Shown: piece after piece, positions 1-4,663 of the stretch
How the letters are laid out: each line of letters starts with the position of its first letter
How positions within the stretch are numbered: the stretch's first letter is position 1
NCBI GenBank assembly: GCA_029059965.1
Contig: JAIDUY010000305.1
Location: 1 to 5,747, forward strand
DNA length: 5,747 bases
Direction of reading: 5' to 3'
Source of the DNA: Muribaculaceae bacterium
GTDB taxonomy: Bacteria > Bacteroidota > Bacteroidia > Bacteroidales > Muribaculaceae
The notes under the pieces: model-generated
What the model was told of the DNA's origin: nothing
The model's database searches: none
Seen by the model: only the letters and a program-made list of their open reading frames with translations
Position numbers and translations under genes: made by a program

Positions 1-1
1 C

Positions 2-433
2 CATCCCTTCACCCATCCCAAGGCCGAGGACAGCCCCCTGCTCGACACCGACCCCGCCGCAGTGCGCGCCGATGCCTACGACATGGTTATCAACGGCGTC
101 GAAGTCGGCGGCGGTTCCATCCGTATTCACGACAGCGAGCTGCAGGCCAAGATGTTCGAGATTCTGGGCTTCACGCCCGAAAAGGCTCAGGAGCAGTTCG
201 GCTTCCTGATGAACGCCTTCAAGTACGGCGCACCCCCGCACGGCGGCCTCGCCTACGGCCTGGACCGCTGGGTGAGCCTCTTCGCCGGTCTGGACAGCAT
301 CCGCGACTGCATCGCCTTCCCCAAGAACAACAGCGGCCGCGATGTCATGCTCGACGCTCCCGCCGAGCTCGACCGCAAGCAGCTCGACGAGCTTAACCTC
401 GAAGTCGTCATCGCCGACGCCGAAAAGAACTGA
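2..433 (+). CDS. aspS: Aspartyl-tRNA synthetase, C-terminal part (5' end outside window)
   Basis: This is the last ~143 codons of a class II aminoacyl-tRNA synthetase that charges tRNA-Asp in the cytoplasm. The frame is open from base 2 (His-Pro-Phe-Thr-His-Pro) and ends with TGA at 431-433. A GTG at 62 is only an internal Val codon, not a start. The visible part has the block around [10 protein letters not shown] that closes the catalytic domain of bacterial-type AspRS. It also has class II motif 3 in [10 protein letters not shown], whose Arg binds ATP, followed by the usual C-terminal segment with [11 protein letters not shown]. The N-terminal anticodon-binding domain, motifs 1 and 2 and the GAD insertion lie upstream of the window. 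The gene ends 8 bases before the Nif3-family gene on the same strand, so the two are probably cotranscribed. Identity is near certain from the motif 3 region alone. Confidence 0.96.
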   Translation, partial: HPFTHPKAEDSPLLDTDPAAVRADAYDMVINGVEVGGGSIRIHDSELQAKMFEILGFTPEKAQEQFGFLMNAFKYGAPPHGGLAYGLDRWVSLFAGLDSIRDCIAFPKNNSGRDVMLDAPAELDRKQLDELNLEVVIADAEKN

Positions 434-441
434 GGCACCGG

Positions 442-1518
442 ATGAGACTGTCGTATGTCATAGCGGCCATCGAAGAGTTCGCGCCGCGCGCCCTGCAGGA
501 GTCCTGGGATAACTCGGGACTCCAGATAGGGTTGCCCCCGGGCAGCGACGAGTGCACGGGTGTCCTCCTTTGCGTCGACGTCACCGAGGCAATCATCGCC
601 GAGGCCGTCGAAGCCGGGTGCAACCTCGTGCTCTCGCACCATCCGCTGATTTTCAAGGGACTCAAGTCGCTCTCCGGCCGCACGCCATCCGAGCGTGCCG
701 CTGCTGCCGCCATCCGCGCCGGTGTGGCCGTCTACAGCGCCCACACCTCGCTCGACAGCACCCGCGGCGGCGTGAGCTATGCCATGGCCGAACGTCTCGG
801 CGCCCGCGTGCTGCACGTGCTCGAGCCCACGTCCATGACCAAGGAGCGCATCACCGTGCTCTGCCCGCGCGCCGACGCCGCCGACGTGCGCCTGCTGCTG
901 CTCGACGCCGACATCGCCGGCGCCACAGCCTGGCACGTCGACCGCGACAGCCTCGACACCACCGAGCGCGACGGCATACCCGAGAGCATAATCGCCCACA
1001 CGCCCCTGACGCGCGTCGAGCTCACCGTGCCCTCCATGCAGCGCCGCGAGATAGTGCGCCGCCTCGAAGGAAGCGGCAGCCGTCTCACCGTGCAGGTGCA
1101 GCCCCTTGCCGACCATCCCGACGAGTACGGACTCGGTGTAGTGGCCGAATTCGACAAGCCCGTGGAGATGGGCAAACTGCCCGCCATGCTCCGCGAAGCC
1201 TTCGGCACACCGGCCATCCGCGCCTCGCAGGCCGCCCTCGACAGCAGCCGCCCCGTGCGCCGCATAGCCCTCTGCGGAGGTGCCGGAGGCGAGTTCATCG
1301 CAGCCGCCGAGGCTGCCGGAGCCGCCGCCTACGTCAGCGCCGACATACGCTATCACGACTTCGCCGACCGCCGCGACGGCATCGCCGTGTTCGATATCGG
1401 TCATTTTGAGAGCGAAAATTGCGCAAAAGACATTTTTTATCGTGTCCTCTGCGAAAAATTTCCTAACTTTGCAGTTCAAAAGTCAAAGTTGGAAAATAAT
1501 CCCGTAATATATCTGTAA
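442..1518 (+). CDS. Nif3/YbgI-like dinuclear metal centre hexameric protein
   Basis: A complete 358-residue protein of the NIF3 family (COG0327), cytoplasmic and expected to form a ring-shaped hexamer with a two-metal site in each subunit. The family is sometimes annotated as GTP cyclohydrolase I type 2, but its real reaction is unsettled and I do not assign one. The likely metal ligands are in place: His66-His67 in SHHPLIFKG, His101 and Asp105 in SAHTSLDS, and His321 and Glu325 in DIGHFESE. Residues ~125-240 are the extra middle domain (PII/CutA-like) of the long form, as in Bacillus YqfO, and the total length fits that form. The ATG at 442 is chosen because the protein begins with the usual short N-terminal helix leading into ESWDNSGLQIG. 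No clear Shine-Dalgarno precedes it. The last ~40 codons are much richer in A and T than the rest and carry a promoter for the next gene. Confidence 0.93.
   Translation: MRLSYVIAAIEEFAPRALQESWDNSGLQIGLPPGSDECTGVLLCVDVTEAIIAEAVEAGCNLVLSHHPLIFKGLKSLSGRTPSERAAAAAIRAGVAVYSAHTSLDSTRGGVSYAMAERLGARVLHVLEPTSMTKERITVLCPRADAADVRLLLLDADIAGATAWHVDRDSLDTTERDGIPESIIAHTPLTRVELTVPSMQRREIVRRLEGSGSRLTVQVQPLADHPDEYGLGVVAEFDKPVEMGKLPAMLREAFGTPAIRASQAALDSSRPVRRIALCGGAGGEFIAAAEAAGAAAYVSADIRYHDFADRRDGIAVFDIGHFESENCAKDIFYRVLCEKFPNFAVQKSKLENNPVIYL
1464..1471 (+). promoter_or_regulatory. Bacteroidetes-type -7 promoter element (TAACTTTG) inside the Nif3 gene
   Basis: TAACTTTG matches the Bacteroidetes sigma-ABfr -7 consensus TAnnTTTG exactly. 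It sits in an AT-rich stretch (about 1405-1520) within otherwise GC-rich coding sequence. It encodes part of Pro-Asn-Phe-Ala near the Nif3 C-terminus, so the DNA is doing two jobs. A transcript starting a few bases downstream (about 1477) would have a leader of about 45 bases before the zinc-ribbon ATG at 1524. The -33 region (about 1433-1444) is T-rich but has no clean TTTG at ideal spacing. Confidence 0.65.
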
Positions 1519-1523
1519 TTGCA

Positions 1524-2309
1524 ATGGCAACAGAGAAGAAAGCAACGGCCCAGCGCACCGTCGAGGAACGCCTCAAGGCTCTCTACGAAATGCAGACCCT
1601 CCTCACCGAGGTCGACCGCATCCGCAATATCCGCGGCGAGCTCCCCCTCGAGGTGAAGGACCTGGCCGACACCATCACAGGCCTCCACAGCCGCGTCCAG
1701 CGTTATCAGGACGAAATCGACTCGCTTCAGGCCCAGCGTACTGCCGAGTCCAACAAGATAGCCAACAAGCAGCTCCTCATCGAGCGCTACCGCCAGCAGC
1801 TCGACAACGTGCGCAACAACCACGAGTTCGACAACCTCACCAAGGAAATCGAGTACGAGACGCTTCAGATTGTACTGGCTGAGAAGAATATCGGCGAAAT
1901 CGAGCGCAGCATCGACAGCCGCAACGCCGAAATCGCATCCACCGAAAGCGAAATCAACGACCAGAACAATATCCTCGAGGAGAAGAAAGCCGTCCTCGAG
2001 AACATCGTGAGCGAAACCCGCGCCGAGGAAGAAGCCCTGATGGTGCGCAGCAAGGCTCTCGAGCCCATGGTCGACGACGAGCGTCTGCTCCACGCATTCA
2101 AACGCATCCGCAACAACGCCCGCAACGGCCTCGGCATCGTCATCGTTGACCGCAACGCCTGCGGCGGCTGCTTCAACCGCATTCCCCCGCAAAAGCAGAT
2201 TGAAATCAAGATGCACAAGAAGGTGATTGTCTGCGAGTACTGCGGCCGCATCATGGTCGACCCCGAACTGGCTGAAGCCGCCATCGAGGAAGTGAACAAA
2301 GGCAAATAA
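1524..2309 (+). CDS. Coiled-coil C4 zinc-ribbon protein (COG1579 family)
   Basis: A complete 261-residue cytoplasmic protein of the COG1579 / zf-RING_7 type. Residues ~10-180 are highly charged and predicted to form a long antiparallel coiled-coil hairpin, including the family-typical segment VRNNHEFDNLTKEIEYE (about 96-112). The C-terminal domain is a zinc ribbon with Cys213-x2-Cys216 (NACGGCFNRIP) and Cys237-x2-Cys240 (VCEYCGRIM). The family is annotated as possibly nucleic-acid binding. A chlamydial relative (CT398) has the same architecture and has been linked to sigma-54 and type III secretion proteins, but its role in Bacteroidales is unknown. The ATG at 1524 is 5 bases after the Nif3 stop, with an A/T-rich leader and no Shine-Dalgarno, as is usual in this phylum. 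The promoter inside the Nif3 gene probably drives it, alone or with read-through from aspS-nif3. All four zinc cysteines are present. Confidence 0.92.
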   Translation: MATEKKATAQRTVEERLKALYEMQTLLTEVDRIRNIRGELPLEVKDLADTITGLHSRVQRYQDEIDSLQAQRTAESNKIANKQLLIERYRQQLDNVRNNHEFDNLTKEIEYETLQIVLAEKNIGEIERSIDSRNAEIASTESEINDQNNILEEKKAVLENIVSETRAEEEALMVRSKALEPMVDDERLLHAFKRIRNNARNGLGIVIVDRNACGGCFNRIPPQKQIEIKMHKKVIVCEYCGRIMVDPELAEAAIEEVNKGK

Positions 2310-2329
2310 GCATATACCAATAACTTTCA

Positions 2330-2359
2330 GGGGCGCGGAATCGGCCGATTCCGCGCCCC
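2330..2359. terminator. Perfect 30-base palindrome, possible terminator hairpin
   Basis: The 15 bases at 2330-2344 are exactly reverse-complementary to 2345-2359. RNA from either strand could form a stem of about 13 GC-rich pairs closed by a four-base GGCC loop. It starts 20 bases after the zinc-ribbon stop and ends 14 bases before the beta-lactamase ATG, the usual place for a terminator. The sequence after it (GGTCATTTAG) has only a three-T run, and the other side also lacks a T-tract, so intrinsic termination would be weak. It could instead be an mRNA 3'-end stabiliser, a leader hairpin for the lactamase mRNA or a protein-binding site. Confidence 0.55.
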
Positions 2360-2373
2360 GGTCATTTAGAGCG

Positions 2374-3273
2374 ATGAACAGATTAATTTGCATAATACTG
2401 ATTTTGTGTGCCGTCATGCCTCTGAAGGCGGCAGAAAGCCTGCGGGACGAACTTGCCGAAATCATCCGAGGTAGCAAGGGCCGGGTGGGCGTAGCGCTTA
2501 TCAGCCCTTCCGGCGATACGTTGACCGTCGGCGACGATGTGTTTTTTCCCCTTATGAGTGTTTTCAAGCTGCATCAGGCCGTGGCTCTTTGCGAAGTTTT
2601 CGGACAATGCGGCACGTCGCTTGATTCGCTTGTGACCGTGAATCCCTCGGAACTGAACCGCGACACATGGTCGCCGGTTCTCGGCCATATCAGAGATGAG
2701 TCCGTGAAGATGAGTGTGGGCGAGCTGATGCGAGCCTCTCTCGTGTTCAGCGACAACAATGCCAGCAATCTGATGTTCGGCAGGCTCCTGTCCTCACATG
2801 GCACCGACAGCGTCATGGCCGCACTCATACCCCGTGGCGAATTCAGAATAGAAGTTACCGAGGAGGAGATGGGGCATAACCACATGCTGTCGAAGCTCAA
2901 CCGCTCCTCGGCCTACGGGGTGGCGGTGCTGCTCGACAGACTTTTTGCCGACAGTATCCTGCAGGAGCCGTATCGGCAGTTCGTAAAGGATGCGCTCTAC
3001 GACTGTGCCACGGGTGCCGACCGGATAGCCCGACCTTTGGCCGGCATTGACGGGCTCCGAGTCGCGCATAAAACCGGATCGGGATTCCGTGATGGTTCGG
3101 GGCTGCTGACGGCTCACAATGATGCAGCCTGCGTTGTCCTGCCCGACGGGAGCAGATATATACTTGTTGTTTTGGTGCGCGATTTTGACGGCGATGAAGC
3201 CGAAGCCTCTGCTGTGGCAAGCTCCGTTTCGGCAGCGGTCTACCGTTGGCTTGCTGTCGGAGAAGGGGATTGA
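2374..3273 (+). CDS. Class A beta-lactamase, CfxA/CblA/PER-like (subclass A2)
   Basis: A complete 299-residue serine beta-lactamase, expected to be exported to the periplasm and to hydrolyse penicillins or cephalosporins; its spectrum cannot be read from sequence. Residues 1-20 form a signal peptide (MNR, then a hydrophobic core, then Leu-Lys-Ala-Ala before Glu21). There is no proper lipobox around Cys12. The catalytic motifs are intact: Ser62-Val-Phe-Lys65 (S70xxK), Ser126-Asp-Asn128 (SDN loop), Glu163 in VTEEEM (Glu166) and HKTGSG at 232-237 (KTG). The EEEM omega loop, the CATGADRIARPL block and the AHNDAA block resemble CfxA and CblA. Met61 precedes the nucleophile, so the Cys69-Cys238 bridge of KPC-type carbapenemases is absent. 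An Asn at ABL 136 is unusual for this subclass. CGG, GGG, AGA and TTG codons are commoner here than in neighbouring genes, which may mean transfer or simply weak expression. Its 3' end overlaps the convergent hydrolase gene. Confidence 0.93.
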   Translation: MNRLICIILILCAVMPLKAAESLRDELAEIIRGSKGRVGVALISPSGDTLTVGDDVFFPLMSVFKLHQAVALCEVFGQCGTSLDSLVTVNPSELNRDTWSPVLGHIRDESVKMSVGELMRASLVFSDNNASNLMFGRLLSSHGTDSVMAALIPRGEFRIEVTEEEMGHNHMLSKLNRSSAYGVAVLLDRLFADSILQEPYRQFVKDALYDCATGADRIARPLAGIDGLRVAHKTGSGFRDGSGLLTAHNDAACVVLPDGSRYILVVLVRDFDGDEAEASAVASSVSAAVYRWLAVGEGD

Positions 3274-4220
3274 GGCAGTGCGGCGAGCCAGCGGAGGATG
3301 TCGGTGTAGACGCGCTCGCGGACGGGGCGTGCGGAGAGCACGAGGTCGTGCAGGCCGCCGTCGACGGTCACTTCGGTGACCTCGTCGCCCAGCGCACGTC
3401 CGTATCGTCCGATTGATTCGACGTCAAGGATGGCGTCGGCGCAGCCGTATTTCTCCTTGGGCTCGCCGGGGCGGACGGACTCGGCGGAATGCAGCAACAG
3501 CACCGGAACGCGGATGTGGCCGCGGCGCAGCTCACGCTGTGCGCGGTCGATGGCGCGTACCCAGCCGGCGTCGACGTCGGGCAGTACGTCGGGCTTCCAG
3601 TCGCGGCGGTAGTCCCATTCGCCGCCGAGCTCGCGGTGGAGCGTCTCTGCATAGCCGCTGTCGGGCTTCTGCCGCACCGACAGGCCCGGGAAGAAGCGCC
3701 CTATGGCGCTGAGAAGGGGCACTGCGGCTTTCTGCAGCGGCGGCAGATTCCAGTCCAGAAAAGGGCTGTTGAGGACGAGTGCCCTTATTTCGGGCGCAGG
3801 GTTTGAGGCCATGTACAGGGCGCTTGTCAGGCCGCCCGTGGAATGTCCGAGGAGCACTATGGAGTCGATGCCCTCGGCCTTGATGAGGGCGATGGCTGAA
3901 TCTATATCGGGAAAATACTCGTGTATGTCGCGCACGCGGAACATCGTCTGTCCCGGCAGCAGCGAGCGCCCGTATTTGCGCAGGTCGACGGCATAGAAGC
4001 CGTATCCCGCCTCGACGAAACGCTCTGCCATCTCGCTCTGGAAAAAGTAGTCGCTGAACCCGTGGACGTAGAGCACGGCCTTTGCCGGTTTCGGCTGAGG
4101 CAGCCGTCGCACCAGCGTCGACCTTACGGTGCCGTCGTAGTCGTCGGGATGGTCTATGTGTCTGTATTCGAAGGCTCCGCCGAGAATGTCGGGAGCCCAT
4201 GCGGCGTCCTTGTCTGCCAT
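3240..4220 (-). CDS. Alpha/beta hydrolase (Hydrolase_4 / lysophospholipase-like)
   Basis: A complete 326-residue alpha/beta-fold hydrolase with no signal peptide, so probably cytoplasmic. It resembles the serine aminopeptidase S33 / monoacylglycerol lipase group (COG2267); the substrate is unknown, with an ester or lipid most likely. His53-Gly54 in YVHGFSDYF is the oxyanion-hole strand. Ser127 in GHSTGG is the nucleophile in its elbow, and His291 in GGLHDLVLS is the catalytic base. The acid is less clear: Glu247 in LLLHSAESV lies where the acid usually sits, with Asp262 or Asp266 in ADAILDVE as alternatives. The start is the ATG at 4220, 56 bases after the small gene encoded upstream on the same strand. 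No promoter is evident in that gap, so the two are probably cotranscribed. The last 34 bases, coding for a loose Pro/Ser-rich tail, overlap the end of the beta-lactamase gene. Confidence 0.88.
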   Translation of the reverse strand: MADKDAAWAPDILGGAFEYRHIDHPDDYDGTVRSTLVRRLPQPKPAKAVLYVHGFSDYFFQSEMAERFVEAGYGFYAVDLRKYGRSLLPGQTMFRVRDIHEYFPDIDSAIALIKAEGIDSIVLLGHSTGGLTSALYMASNPAPEIRALVLNSPFLDWNLPPLQKAAVPLLSAIGRFFPGLSVRQKPDSGYAETLHRELGGEWDYRRDWKPDVLPDVDAGWVRAIDRAQRELRRGHIRVPVLLLHSAESVRPGEPKEKYGCADAILDVESIGRYGRALGDEVTEVTVDGGLHDLVLSARPVRERVYTDILRWLAALPQSPSPTASQR

Positions 4221-4276
4221 AATGTCTCGAGTGGGACTATGCCCGTTTTGTCAGACCCTCCCGGACGCCGGAGCTG

Positions 4277-4540
4277 TCAGAACAGACGCAGCTGGACGCC
4301 GGGAGCGGCGGGGGTTATGAAAAGTGCGCGTTCTTCGGTCCACCCGCGGGTGGCGTTGCGCAGTGTTATGTTGAGGTATCCGACTGCCGAACCGGCGGCG
4401 AGGCGCACGGCGCGGATGACGTCGGCGAGGCTGTTGAAACCGTTTGAGCTGAATGAAGCCACGATGCGGCCGCGGTAAGTGGCGCGGGCCATTACGATGT
4501 CGTCGGGGCGAATGCTGTCGGGTCGGAGGGAAGGTGCCAT
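4277..4540 (-). CDS. Small protein of unknown function with C-terminal sliding-clamp-like motif
   Basis: An 87-residue protein that I cannot assign to a named family. It is basic, with no signal peptide, membrane segment or cysteines. Residues ~17-76 look like a small folded alpha/beta domain: RGRIVASF, then a helix in SLADVIRAVRLAAG, then GYLNITLRNATRGWTEERALFI. The chain ends exactly in Gln83-Leu-Arg-Leu-Phe87 before TGA at 4277-4279. That fits the beta-clamp-binding consensus QLxLF. The ATG at 4540 gives a leader of about 25 bases from a good promoter. An internal ATG (Met17, MARATYRG) would give a 71-residue protein and may be the true start, because residues 1-16 look unstructured. Reasons to call it real are the dedicated promoter, clean gaps on both sides, a sensible hydrophobic pattern and the lack of any competing gene. 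The hydrolase follows 56 bases downstream, probably in the same transcript. Confidence 0.75.
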   Translation of the reverse strand: MAPSLRPDSIRPDDIVMARATYRGRIVASFSSNGFNSLADVIRAVRLAAGSAVGYLNITLRNATRGWTEERALFITPAAPGVQLRLF

Positions 4541-4550
4541 ATCGAGGAGT

Positions 4551-4575
4551 ATTTTGCTTGATTACGCAGCAAAAT
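4551..4575. repeat. 8-bp perfect inverted repeat over the small gene's promoter
   Basis: ATTTTGCT at 4551-4558 and AGCAAAAT at 4568-4575 are perfect inverted repeats separated by 9 bases. The right arm overlaps most of the minus-strand -7 element (4570-4577), and the predicted transcription start falls between the arms. This is the geometry of a repressor operator. AT-rich DNA makes short inverted repeats by chance, so the role is only inferred. Confidence 0.4.
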
Positions 4576-4577
4576 TA
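4570..4577 (-). promoter_or_regulatory. Bacteroidetes-type -7 promoter element (TAATTTTG) for the small gene
   Basis: Read on the minus strand this is TAATTTTG, an exact match to TAnnTTTG, in the AT-rich gap between the small gene and the phosphatase gene. Transcription would begin near 4564, about 25 bases before the ATG at 4540. A TTG lies on the minus strand at 4592-4594, but it is closer than the usual ~20-base spacing for a -33 box. This promoter probably also serves the downstream hydrolase. Confidence 0.6.
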
Positions 4578-4635
4578 GCTCCCGATATGTGCAATATTTA
4601 TGCCCGATAGGCGAAAAATGCGTTAAAATACACCT

Positions 4636-4651
4636 GCGTCCTGCCTGACGC
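4636..4651 (-). terminator. Weak hairpin after the phosphatase gene
   Basis: Just downstream of the phosphatase stop, the minus strand reads GCGTC, a six-base loop, then GACGC (5 bp). TATTTT follows after a few bases and ATTTTT further on. The stem is short and the T-runs are not adjacent to it, so this is a tentative terminator. Its position, in a 123-base gap where a new promoter also starts, supports some termination here. Confidence 0.3.
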
Positions 4652-4663
4652 TTAGCCGCTTGC

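Noticed and set aside
552..1409. 285-codon plus-strand frame inside the Nif3 gene
   Set aside because: An out-of-frame shadow with an extremely Arg/His-rich product and no family resemblance.
253..1479. 408-codon open frame on the minus strand opposite the aspS end and Nif3 gene
   Set aside because: It is antisense to two clear genes. Its product is low-complexity Gly/Ala/His/Val-rich with no domain, as expected from the complement of GC-rich, C-ending codons.
2321..2328. TAACTTTC as a promoter for the beta-lactamase
   Set aside because: It differs from TAnnTTTG at the last base, has no TTG-like box about 20 bases upstream, and the start would fall inside the palindrome. Possible but not supportable.
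1476..2567. 363-codon open frame on the minus strand opposite the zinc-ribbon gene
   Set aside because: The product is a Val/Leu/Asp-rich artefact of antisense codons of a coiled-coil gene, and it spans an intergenic palindrome and a second gene.
3532..4200. 222-codon minus-strand frame inside the hydrolase gene
   Set aside because: It overlaps the well-supported hydrolase in another frame and is Arg/Ala-rich with no motif.
4258..4273. Hairpin between the small gene and the hydrolase gene as a terminator
   Set aside because: The stem is about 6 bp with a bulge and a three-base loop, and no T-run follows on the minus strand, so cotranscription is the simpler reading.
4262..4301. Direct repeat GGACGCCGG near the end of the small gene
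   Set aside because: Two nine-base copies in GC-rich DNA, one of them within coding sequence, are expected by chance.
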